A stretch of 46,037 nucleotides of DNA, taken from NCBI GenBank assembly GCA_040387735.1, contig JAZKDE010000099.1, positions 1 to 46,037 on the forward strand. The letters run 5' to 3'. Positions 39,801-46,037 of this stretch are shown one piece after another. The position numbers were made by a program, and so were the translations under genes. The notes under the pieces were generated by a model, which saw only the letters and a list, made by a program, of their open reading frames with translations, searched no databases and was not told the origin of the DNA. Numbering within the stretch: the first letter of the stretch is position 1; every line of letters begins with the position of its first letter. Origin of the DNA: Arcicella sp040387735 (GTDB lineage Bacteria; Bacteroidota; Bacteroidia; Cytophagales; Spirosomataceae).

Positions 39801-40066
39801 AAAATTTAATATTTGGTTACACCGTTCCAAGAAGTTTAACCAACAAAATCAAAGTTGATAAAATCAGATTTTATGTTCAAGCACAAAATCTGTTAACATT
39901 CACGAACTACAAAGGAATGGATCCTGAAGTTAGTACTTTCAACACCAGCAATGTCGCTATTGGTTCGGGTACAGGAAATACGACTGCCAACGCAGCTCAA
40001 GGGACAGATTTCTTGACTTTTCCGCAAGCCAGAACTTATACTTTTGGGGTGAATATCGGATTCTAA
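36803..40066 (+). CDS. SusC/RagA-family TonB-linked outer-membrane protein
   Basis: 1087 residues. Signal peptide MNKRLLMIIGLLLTTLFQIIAQ (about 1-22), carboxypeptidase-D-like domain (about 25-100; GKVVSSEDGSALPGVSVTVK), plug domain (about 110-235) with the family signature SAIYGSRAANGVVLITTKKG, then a large barrel ending in TFGVNIGF. SusC proteins import oligosaccharides or peptides bound by the partner SusD, energised by TonB. The SusD gene follows after 33 nt. The plug follows the TonB-box-like region EEVVIVGYGTQ. No glycosidase is adjacent, so the substrate is unknown. Confidence 0.96.
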   Translation: MNKRLLMIIGLLLTTLFQIIAQERVIVGKVVSSEDGSALPGVSVTVKGTTRGVTTDSNGAYKISVPNTAKLAFSFVGYTAQDVTVGAKSEINMVLRSAATDLEEVVIVGYGTQAKSKATYSVSTIKSESIRDIPVTGLDQAMQGRAAGVLVTSSSGTPGGGVNVRLRGGSSITASNEPLYVVDGIPINTGSFSQLGFGNQTTNALNDIPPSDIESIDILKDAAASAIYGSRAANGVVLITTKKGKAGKTQINFNYSAGSSQKYNTTLKSISGAEETKLLQEMVINRYGVTDASGNLTTPAFGTGTASWASPADAAAFFYSADANAYVDQNTSGKLFYVNSDQEKARGIRTVDVFKDPTKANSTNWQDQIFRTAPIKQYDISARGGNEKTTFFASGSIFDQSGIIVGSDYKRYTGRINVDNQVSKRVKIGAQLGYTYGYSNRINNDNNIYGVLSTAILMASDIPVRFSNGSYGKDVLSSTENPVAAAYEPYNQTTFGRLLGGLSADVEIIKGLKFKSSWNIDQVTFKDDRFLPNTLNAASGLNGSGTATSGGALNLSTSNYFTFNYSLKNIHNVIVTAGADYQQSAYDFVYGSATGFPGNSIKKLSAGATKTDAGSDGNSWGLVSYYGRLSYDYDGKYLLQGVFRADASSRFGKDNQWGYFPSVSAAWRVNKEKFMDEVAVVSDLKIRGSFGVTGNSEIPNFGSRGLLGSGSAYQLQAALTPSQLANNALKWETTTTSEVGIDLGLLKNRITLSAGYYFKYTKDLLLNVNIPSTSGFTTVLQNFGEMQNKGFEFAITTENIKGKDFNWITNINITANENLVKKIFGNPFAAGFGSWVAQDEALGAFRGYKVDKIFQTQEEIDAANAAAKAAGGTIYQSASTKPGDIKFVDINGDGRITSDDQAILGSAQPKFFGSISNDFTYKGFDLRIFFQFVSGNKLLNYTRNFSEGMNSVFGQTEAVLNRWTPTNTNTTVPRAVWGDPNNNRRVSDLFVEDGSYMRLKNLIFGYTVPRSLTNKIKVDKIRFYVQAQNLLTFTNYKGMDPEVSTFNTSNVAIGSGTGNTTANAAQGTDFLTFPQARTYTFGVNIGF

Positions 40067-40099
40067 ACATATTATTAATTTCAAAAAGATTATACGAAC

Positions 40100-41407
40100 A
40101 TGAATAAATATAAAATACTAATCATAAGTGCTTTTGTGTTGGGGCTAACTGCCTGCGAGCAAGTGCTTGTTCAAGAACCACAAAGTCAAGTAACAACTGA
40201 TATTAAAGACGCCGCAACGGCAAGAGCTGTCATGAATGGAGCCTATAATGGACTTCAATCAGCCGATTATCTTGGCACTCGTTACCAATTACTACCCGAC
40301 CTTCAAGGTGGTAATTTACGCTGGACTGGTACTTTTGGAGATTTCAGTGAAATTTCCAATCGCTCTATTTTAACGAATAATGCGTCTGTCACCAATATGT
40401 GGATTCGGATTTATAACACCATTTTAAGAGACAATATTGTCATTAAGTCAACGCCAAACGTTCAAGATGGGAGTTTCTCTGATACTGAAAAGAAGCAAAT
40501 TGTAGCAGAAGCACGTGTCATGAGGGCCTTAAACTATTTCAATTTGGTAAGATGGTGGGGAGGAGTTCCAATTATTACCGAACCAACGGTTTCTCTTGAT
40601 GGATTAAATATCTCCAAAAATTCAGCAACTGAGGTGTATAAGCAAATCTATGCCGACATTGACGCTGCATTTCCCGACTTGTTAACTTCTAATAAAGGAC
40701 GAGTAACCAAAGGAACTGCCTTGGCATTGAAATGTCGTGCGGCTTTGTACCAAAAAGATTATTCAACGGTTGTTTCGGTAGCCAATCAAATTCAGGCGTT
40801 AAATCAGTACGCTTTGGTAACTCCATTTCAAAGTATATTCTCAGTACAAAATACCAAAGAAAGCATTTGGGAATTGAATTTCGAGACAACCAATAGTAAT
40901 TCACTTGCGTTCTTCTTATTTTCATCTCAATTGGGTGGACGTAATGAAGTTCGTCCTTCTCCAACGTTAACGGCGGCTTATGCTCTAACCGACACCCGTC
41001 GTATTTTGACAACTTCTTATGACGTTCAGTTGAAATATTACCGTATCAACGGAACAGATTTTCCAATTGTATTCCGTTACGCCGAAGTATTATTGAACAA
41101 AGCCGAAGCATTAGCTGAATTGGGAAATACTGCTGAAGCATTAACTTTAGTAAACCAAATTCGTACCCGTGCGGGCTTAACCGCTGTCGCAACAACTTTA
41201 GCTGGACAAGAATTAAAAGATGAGATTTTCCTACAAAGGAGATTAGAGTTAGCACTGGAAGGACATTATTTCTTTGATTTAGTTCGTACTGGTAGAGCCT
41301 CAAAAACATTGACAAACTGGAACGATAATCAAGCATTATTACCAATTCCAGACCGTGAAATAAAAGCTAATCCAGCACTTACAGGGCAACAAAACCCGGG
41401 ATATTAA
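40100..41407 (+). CDS. SusD/RagB-family nutrient-binding outer-membrane lipoprotein
   Basis: 435 residues. The lipobox LTAC at about 16-19 gives a lipoprotein, probably surface-exposed. The SusD fold is shown by MRALNYFNLVRWWGGVPIIT, the TPR-like helical parts and the C-terminal RRLELALEGHYFFDLVRTGR and LLPIPDREIKANPALTGQQN motifs. It is the lid of the SusCD complex and binds the substrate. It is somewhat shorter than many family members (about 500). A strong terminator follows. Confidence 0.96.
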   Translation: MNKYKILIISAFVLGLTACEQVLVQEPQSQVTTDIKDAATARAVMNGAYNGLQSADYLGTRYQLLPDLQGGNLRWTGTFGDFSEISNRSILTNNASVTNMWIRIYNTILRDNIVIKSTPNVQDGSFSDTEKKQIVAEARVMRALNYFNLVRWWGGVPIITEPTVSLDGLNISKNSATEVYKQIYADIDAAFPDLLTSNKGRVTKGTALALKCRAALYQKDYSTVVSVANQIQALNQYALVTPFQSIFSVQNTKESIWELNFETTNSNSLAFFLFSSQLGGRNEVRPSPTLTAAYALTDTRRILTTSYDVQLKYYRINGTDFPIVFRYAEVLLNKAEALAELGNTAEALTLVNQIRTRAGLTAVATTLAGQELKDEIFLQRRLELALEGHYFFDLVRTGRASKTLTNWNDNQALLPIPDREIKANPALTGQQNPGY

Positions 41408-41448
41408 TTCCAATAAGTGATTGATTTAGAAATCATTTCTCGAAAAAC

Positions 41449-41483
41449 AAAAACCTTCCTGATAAATACTCAGGAAGGTTTTT
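41449..41483 (+). terminator. Intrinsic terminator of the susCD operon
   Basis: Perfect 14-bp inverted repeat with core CCTTCCTGA/TCAGGAAGG, 7-nt loop, ending in a T-run. It separates SusD from the downstream T9SS gene. Confidence 0.9.
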
Positions 41484-41609
41484 TATTGATTTTTTTACAG
41501 AATCAAAATCCAATCGTTATATTTATCGTTATGTAGTTATTAAGGCAACCTTTCCTCAACAAAACCTGTCTTAATATTACGATACTGCTCAATGTTTTCA
41601 CTACTTACC

Positions 41610-44267
41610 ATGAAAAAACTTTTCCTCTCCGCTGTATTAATGCTCTGTTATGGACTTAGCTATGGACAAAAAAAACTGGATACTTATTCTATACCTGGTA
41701 TAGTTATAGAATGTCCCATACCCGATTTTTCAAAGCCTTATCAGCGTACTTACGTACCGCCTCCCATTGAGTATCTCCGTAAATTCGATAAAAACGCACG
41801 CCCTCAAGCTGACCGCTCGAAATTCATCGTAACCTACGTTGACTTTCCCGTTGATGCCCAAGCCGCATTTCAGAGAGCGGTGGATATTTGGCAGTCTATT
41901 CTGGTTTCAGATGTACCAATTCGTTTAACCGCCCGTTGGGAAAGTTTGGGGAGAAGCGTATTGGGGTCTGCATCAGCAAATTCACTTTACCGTGATTTTG
42001 CGGGAGCGAACAAAGCCTTTACTTACTACCCAATTGCCATGGCCGAAAAAATGGCTCACAAAGAACTTAATGGGAGTGACCCTGATATTGTCGCTCGGTT
42101 CAATGCTGATTTTAACTGGTATTTAGGAACTGATGGTAATCCTCCTAAAAATCGTCAGGATTTTGTATCAACTGTGCTTCATGAAATTGGGCATGGTTTA
42201 GGTTTTTTTGGGTCTTTAAGACCTCTTGATAGTGACCCGACTCAAGGCATTGTTACCAGTGGAGGAATTCCGTATATTTTTGACCATTTTGCAGAAAATG
42301 CAACAAACCAAAAATTACTTAATACTGATGTTTTCAAAAACCCTTCAACGGCACTTTATAAAGCATTAACTGGCGGTAGTCTTTATATTAACTCTCCTGA
42401 TATTTTGAAATCCAATGACTCAATTCCTGGGCGTTTGTATGTACCAGGAGCGTATTCGGCGGGTTCAAGTTATAGCCATTTAGATGAAACTACTTATAAA
42501 ACAGGCACAATCAACGCCACAATGACTCCATTTGGTGACAATGGCGAAGTGAATGCCAATCCTGGTCCAATCGTTTTAGCATTTTTTAGAGAAATGGGCT
42601 GGACTGGCTCTTCAATTACTCACAAAAGATATACCGATTTAGAAGATTTAACGAAGCCAATAACTTTTGATGTAAAAATATATAGCGACACTACTTACAA
42701 GCCAGAATCGGTAAAGCTATTTTATAGTTTGGGAGACGTTAAAGCTTCCCCAACGGAGGTTAAATTAACCAGAAAAGGAATATCTGACGATTATACTTTT
42801 ACTTTACCAACCGACGGAAAAGAAAAGGTAATTTCCTATTATTTTACGGCTGAAGACAATGCAGGACGTAAGATGATAACACCAGCACAAGCACCACAAA
42901 CAATCGTAACGAAAATTGGTACTTCTACGGTTAGTTTTGAAACGCCGTACAAGTTTAAAGTCGGAGCGGATACCACTAAACCTGATGTATCTTTTGCGAA
43001 TAATTTATCTTCTATTTTTCCATCGGATACCAAAATAACACTACCCGATTTAACGGCAACAGATAATATTGGAGTTGATACGGTTTACGTGGAATATCAA
43101 ATAGACGGAAAAATACTACCTTCATTTGGATTGAAAAGAGGAACGGCCATCGAATTAATTTCTGGTGGCTTTGGAAATAGTTTTACGGGGACTTTCGATT
43201 TTACTTCACTTAGTCTGAAAGGTGGTGAAAAAATATCTTACCGCATCGTTGTAGTGGATAAAAGTAAAGCTAAAAATAAAGTCATTTCACCTAAAACTGG
43301 CTTCTACGACATTCAAGTTCAGAAAATTTTGAGTGCGGTTAGTAAATATACTACTGATTTTGAAGCCACTCCGAAGGAGGATTTCTTCTTGAAAGGATTT
43401 GCAGTGAAAGCATTTGGAAACAGTTTAAATGCGGGTACTTCACTTCAATCTGACCACCCTTATGCAGATGGTTCCGAAAATAATTACCCAAATAGCACAA
43501 CGGATAAATACACTAATTCTACTGTAAGTTTATTGAAACCAATTATTTTAAGAAGTGATACCGCAAATATTTATTTCGATGAAATTGCCTTGGTTGAACC
43601 TGGTGACGACGGTATACTTTTCCAAACCAATGGAGCTGTTAATAGAAATTTTTATGATTACGTTATCGTAGAAGGCTCAAAAGATGGTGGGAAAACGTGG
43701 ATTTGGTTTCAAGATGGTTGGGATTGTAATGCCCAAACTACTTGGAGAAAAACTTGGGACAGTAATTTAGATGCCAACGGAAATTCCTTGGCTATTCCAG
43801 ATGCCAGTTTATATAAGCCTCGGGTTATTAATATGTTACAATCGGGCGATTTTAAAGGTGGAGACCAAATTTTGGTTCGCTTCAGAATGTTAGCTGATGC
43901 AGGTGGCTACGGTTGGGGATGGTCAATTGACAATTTGAATATTCAAGGTAATAATCCAAGACCAACTCAAGTAGCAAAACCATTAGCTAGTGAACCTACC
44001 GTTGAACAAACAGAATTGAAATTAATGCCCAATCCGAGTGTTTCTGGACAGTTTCTGCTAACTGCCAAATTTGAAAAACAGATTGGCAATTTAACTCTTT
44101 CTGTGGGTACAATGTCTGGAAATGAAGTTTCTTCTATGGAATTCCAAGGTGTTGGTAGAGAATTGAATCAAATTATTGACCTTTCTCGTTTCGTTGGAGG
44201 AACGTACTTAATTCGTATGCAAGCGGGCCAAGAAACGATTGTTCGTAAGGCTGTTTATTTAAAATAA
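41610..44267 (+). CDS. T9SS-secreted zincin-like protein with C-terminal sorting domain
   Basis: 885 residues from the ATG at 41610, which begins a clear signal peptide (MKKLFLSAVLMLCYGLSYG, then Q); an ATG six codons upstream is less likely. A metalloprotease-like motif HEIGHGLGFFG starts at His191 (HExxHxxG). A region with Ig-like features (about 340-575; TKPDVSFANNLSS, DNIGVDTVYVEYQIDGK) and a jelly-roll-like region (about 580-785; FYDYVIVEGSKDGGKTWIWF, RMLADAGGYGWGWSIDNLNI) follow. The last about 80 residues (LMPNPSVSGQF ... GGTYLIRMQAGQ ... VYLK) form a type A T9SS sorting domain. It should be exported through T9SS and attached to or released from the surface. The proteolytic target is unknown. 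Confidence 0.88.
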   Translation: MKKLFLSAVLMLCYGLSYGQKKLDTYSIPGIVIECPIPDFSKPYQRTYVPPPIEYLRKFDKNARPQADRSKFIVTYVDFPVDAQAAFQRAVDIWQSILVSDVPIRLTARWESLGRSVLGSASANSLYRDFAGANKAFTYYPIAMAEKMAHKELNGSDPDIVARFNADFNWYLGTDGNPPKNRQDFVSTVLHEIGHGLGFFGSLRPLDSDPTQGIVTSGGIPYIFDHFAENATNQKLLNTDVFKNPSTALYKALTGGSLYINSPDILKSNDSIPGRLYVPGAYSAGSSYSHLDETTYKTGTINATMTPFGDNGEVNANPGPIVLAFFREMGWTGSSITHKRYTDLEDLTKPITFDVKIYSDTTYKPESVKLFYSLGDVKASPTEVKLTRKGISDDYTFTLPTDGKEKVISYYFTAEDNAGRKMITPAQAPQTIVTKIGTSTVSFETPYKFKVGADTTKPDVSFANNLSSIFPSDTKITLPDLTATDNIGVDTVYVEYQIDGKILPSFGLKRGTAIELISGGFGNSFTGTFDFTSLSLKGGEKISYRIVVVDKSKAKNKVISPKTGFYDIQVQKILSAVSKYTTDFEATPKEDFFLKGFAVKAFGNSLNAGTSLQSDHPYADGSENNYPNSTTDKYTNSTVSLLKPIILRSDTANIYFDEIALVEPGDDGILFQTNGAVNRNFYDYVIVEGSKDGGKTWIWFQDGWDCNAQTTWRKTWDSNLDANGNSLAIPDASLYKPRVINMLQSGDFKGGDQILVRFRMLADAGGYGWGWSIDNLNIQGNNPRPTQVAKPLASEPTVEQTELKLMPNPSVSGQFLLTAKFEKQIGNLTLSVGTMSGNEVSSMEFQGVGRELNQIIDLSRFVGGTYLIRMQAGQETIVRKAVYLK

Positions 44268-44282
44268 CCCAAAATTAAGCTA

Positions 44283-44344
44283 AAAAGGTAAGTATTGAAA
44301 TCGTAAGAACTTGAAATATTCTTATTTTTCATTACTTACCTTTT
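44283..44344 (+). terminator. Probable terminator behind the T9SS gene
   Basis: AAAAGGTAAGTA (44283-44294) with its exact complement TACTTACCTTTT (44333-44344), a 12-bp stem with a 38-nt loop, followed by CCATTTTTT. Confidence 0.65.
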
Positions 44345-44374
44345 CCATTTTTTATCATTATCTCTTTTTTAGCT

Positions 44375-44382
44375 TATCTTTG
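44375..44382 (+). promoter_or_regulatory. Candidate -7 promoter element of accD
   Basis: TATCTTTG within TTATCTTTGCAACC, the same 14 nt as upstream of the glycosyltransferase. The start would be near 44389, precisely where the heptad array begins, so the array would form the first part of the accD leader. Confidence 0.5.
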
Positions 44383-44388
44383 CAACCT

Positions 44389-44416
44389 GTTATTTGTTAT
44401 CCGTTATTTGTTATTC
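44389..44416. repeat. Heptad array in the accD leader
   Basis: Four 7-nt units: GTTATTT, GTTATCC, GTTATTT, GTTATTC. It lies about 95 nt before the accD ATG and directly after the candidate promoter. Confidence 0.7.
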
Positions 44417-44511
44417 ATCACTAAGGAGTAAATTAGAGCAAAGTCCAATAACATAAAGCCCTAATTGCCAAACCCTTACAACTAACAATTAATACCCAAA
44501 CCACCAAAAAT

Positions 44512-45354
44512 ATGTCTTGGTTTACCAGAAAAGATAAGGGTATCTTAACCCCCACAGAATCAAAACGTGAAGCCCCCGATGGACTTTGGTATCAATGCCC
44601 ATCTTGCAAAAAAGCAATGCACACCCGTGAGCATCGTCTTTTAGCTTATACCTGTTCAAATTGCGGTTATCACGAAAAAATAGGCTCTCAGGAGTATTTT
44701 GAGCTACTTTTTGACCAAACAAAATATACCGAACTTGATGCAATGTTGTCATCAGGTGACCCTTTGAGCTTCGTGGATACCAAAAAATATCCAGATCGTA
44801 TCAAAGCAACTGAAAAGAAAACGGGCTTGAAAGATGCCGTAAGAACGGCCTACGGAAAGATGGATGATAAAGACATTGTGATTTCGGCAATGGACTTTTC
44901 TTTTATCGGCGGTTCGATGGGTTCTGTCGTAGGAGAGAAAATTGCGAGAGGAATTGATTATGCTTTAGAACATAAAATTCCATTTTTAATGATTTCTCGT
45001 TCGGGCGGTGCCAGAATGATGGAAGCAGGATTTTCGTTAATGCAAATGGCGAAAACTTCGGCAAAATTAGCCCTATTGGCAGAAGCGGGAATTCCGTACA
45101 TTTCACTTTTAACTGACCCAACTACGGGCGGAGTAACGGCTTCCTATGCCATGTTAGGCGATTTTAATATCTCTGAACCGGGTGCGCTAATCGGATTTGC
45201 GGGCCCAAGAGTAATCCGTGAAACGATTGGAAAAGACCTTCCAAAAGGTTTCCAAAGTGCCGAATTCGTACTTGAACACGGTTTCCTTGATTTTATCGTT
45301 GATAGAAAAGACTTAAAAGATAAGCTTTCTTCTTTATTAGGAATGTTAGCTTAA
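44512..45354 (+). CDS. accD: Acetyl-CoA carboxylase, carboxyltransferase beta subunit
   Basis: 280 residues. An N-terminal zinc ribbon with Cys29, Cys32, Cys48 and Cys51 (YQCPSCKKAM; YTCSNCGYHEK), then the crotonase-like carboxyltransferase core with SRSGGARMMEAGFSLMQMAK and LTDPTTGGVTASYAMLGD. With AccA it transfers the carboxyl group from biotin to acetyl-CoA, giving malonyl-CoA for fatty-acid synthesis. accA is not adjacent. It is a housekeeping gene and unrelated to the SusCD group upstream. Confidence 0.96.
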   Translation: MSWFTRKDKGILTPTESKREAPDGLWYQCPSCKKAMHTREHRLLAYTCSNCGYHEKIGSQEYFELLFDQTKYTELDAMLSSGDPLSFVDTKKYPDRIKATEKKTGLKDAVRTAYGKMDDKDIVISAMDFSFIGGSMGSVVGEKIARGIDYALEHKIPFLMISRSGGARMMEAGFSLMQMAKTSAKLALLAEAGIPYISLLTDPTTGGVTASYAMLGDFNISEPGALIGFAGPRVIRETIGKDLPKGFQSAEFVLEHGFLDFIVDRKDLKDKLSSLLGMLA

Positions 45355-45413
45355 ATTTTCGATTTGAGATTTGGGATTTACAACAATAAAATCCCAAATC
45401 CTAAATCGAAAAT
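45355..45413. terminator. Long inverted repeat between accD and the heavy-metal protein gene
   Basis: 25-nt arms (45355-45379 with 45389-45413) that pair with only two adjacent mismatches, 9-nt loop, beginning at the base after the accD stop. The arms contain GATTTGAGATTTGGGATTT, which is itself repetitive with a 7-8 nt period like the spacer arrays elsewhere. It ends both convergent genes. Confidence 0.75.
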
Positions 45414-45420
45414 CAATTTA

Positions 45421-45765
45421 TCACATTCCCCCACCTTTCTTGCAACAACCTGGTAATTTATCATATCCAGCCGTTTCTGCTACTACCACATCGGCATCAT
45501 AACCAACTTCTGAAATTGCCTTTTTTATTTTTTCTAACGATGTTTTCTTTGGATTAAACATTACCGTTACCACTTTGTCTTTACTTTCAACATCCAAATT
45601 CACGTCGGTTACCCCTTTGGTAAATGCCAACTTTTTTTCAATGCGTTCTTTGCACATTTCGCAAATGGCAGAAGTTTTGATTTTGACGGTTTGCGGCTTG
45701 GGTGAATCCGCAAAAGTGATTACTGAAACCAATAAAATGACGAATAACATTAGATTCTTTTTCAT
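45421..45765 (-). CDS. Periplasmic heavy-metal-associated (HMA) domain protein
   Basis: 114 residues. Signal peptide MKKNLMLFVILLVSVITFA, then an HMA ferredoxin-like fold with the metal site AICEMC (CxxC) and GVTDVNLDVESKDKVVTVMF, KKAISEVGYDAD. A second Cys group is at the very C-terminus (GCCKKGGGM). It should bind copper or another soft metal outside the cytoplasm, as a chaperone or scavenger. It follows the truncated membrane-protein gene by 72 nt on the same strand, suggesting a small metal operon. Confidence 0.88.
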   Translation of the reverse strand: MKKNLMLFVILLVSVITFADSPKPQTVKIKTSAICEMCKERIEKKLAFTKGVTDVNLDVESKDKVVTVMFNPKKTSLEKIKKAISEVGYDADVVVAETAGYDKLPGCCKKGGGM

Positions 45766-45837
45766 AATAATTTATTTTTAAGTGATTGATAATTCATTGG
45801 GGTTGAGAATTAGCATTTCCGTTCAAAACCCTATTTT

Positions 45838-46035
45838 CTACAAGTTTAACAAGACTATTCCAATCAAGACCATCAACGAATTTTCGACAATGGTTACGGT
45901 ACTCATGGGTAAATTAAATACTGAACCCAAGCACGCACAACGGATTTTTCGTTTATCCACCACACTCTGAATTACGCCCAACGCTCCAAATCCCATAATG
46001 ACAATATCAGCGATGTAAACCCATTGCGTTTGAAA
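45838..46035 (-). CDS. C-terminal part of a membrane protein (5' end outside window)
   Basis: A frame open from the window edge encodes the last 65 residues: VYIADIVIMGFGALGVIQSV, then KRKIRCACLGSVFNLPMSTV and a hydrophobic end (SLMVLIGIVLLNL). It has two membrane segments around a cytosolic or periplasmic turn with the CACLG motif. I recall similar small membrane proteins near heavy-metal genes in Bacteroidota but cannot name the family. It is upstream of, and probably cotranscribed with, the HMA protein. Confidence 0.65.
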   Translation of the reverse strand, partial: FQTQWVYIADIVIMGFGALGVIQSVVDKRKIRCACLGSVFNLPMSTVTIVENSLMVLIGIVLLNL

Positions 46036-46037
46036 AT

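Noticed and set aside
45782..45970. 62-codon plus-strand ORF near the window end
   Set aside because: It is the shadow of the minus-strand partial membrane-protein gene (45838-46035).
1..46037. Search for tRNA, rRNA, CRISPR arrays and intact insertion sequences
   Set aside because: By eye, no T-loop-like or cloverleaf segment, no rRNA core motif, no spaced repeat array and no transposase were found.

Overview
The window is from a low-GC (roughly 37%) chromosome of the phylum Bacteroidota, most likely order Cytophagales. This rests on a SusC/SusD pair, a type IX secretion (T9SS) C-terminal sorting domain, Bacteroidota-type promoters (TTG-N19-TAnnTTTG), near absence of Shine-Dalgarno sequences, and zinc-free (C-minus) forms of S14, S4 and L36. 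I cannot name the genus.

Layout. 1-3370: the 3' end of an alkaline-phosphatase-like phosphoesterase and, convergent to it, a TonB-dependent receptor. 3511-20932: a merged S10-spc-alpha ribosomal locus, all on the minus strand, rplC to rplQ, including secY, map, infA, rpmJ and rpoA. The usual first gene, rpsJ, is absent; a consensus promoter sits about 440 nt upstream of rplC. Further promoter-like sites lie before rpsH and rpoA, and terminator-like stem-loops lie after rplO, rpsK, rpsD and rpoA, so the locus is probably subdivided into expression units. 21120-23757: three plus-strand genes for surface glycan synthesis or modification (GT2 glycosyltransferase, formyltransferase, polysaccharide deacetylase). 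23762-26644: YciI-like protein, a divergent Crp-family regulator, ornithine aminotransferase, and a leader with paired REP-like palindromes. 26647-28323: an AT-rich islet of small genes (DUF5522-like, XRE regulator, unknown, small membrane protein, J-domain protein and a 57-codon ORF). 28306-31959: a fatty-acid beta-oxidation operon (FadN-like multifunctional enzyme, then thiolase). 32238-36569: release factor 3, an outer-membrane barrel and a phospho-sugar mutase. 36803-44344: SusC, SusD and a T9SS-exported zincin-like protein, probably a nutrient-acquisition unit. 44375-46035: accD, a periplasmic heavy-metal-associated protein, and the C-terminal end of a membrane protein cut by the window edge.

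The least conventional signal is between the genes. Many spacers are built from degenerate tandem units of exactly 7 nt (sometimes 8 nt), kept in register for up to 84 nt, with unrelated unit sequences in different spacers and often with one half inverted relative to the other. The rplV-rpsS spacer is twelve such heptads and almost nothing else. A second repeat class is short palindromes resembling REP elements. Other points worth a second look are the RGG-rich 84-residue tail on ribosomal protein S3, the missing rpsJ with a long leader, the terminator-like stems within the ribosomal operon, and a 68-codon open frame directly behind the phospho-sugar mutase stop codon. No tRNA, rRNA, CRISPR array or intact insertion sequence was recognised.
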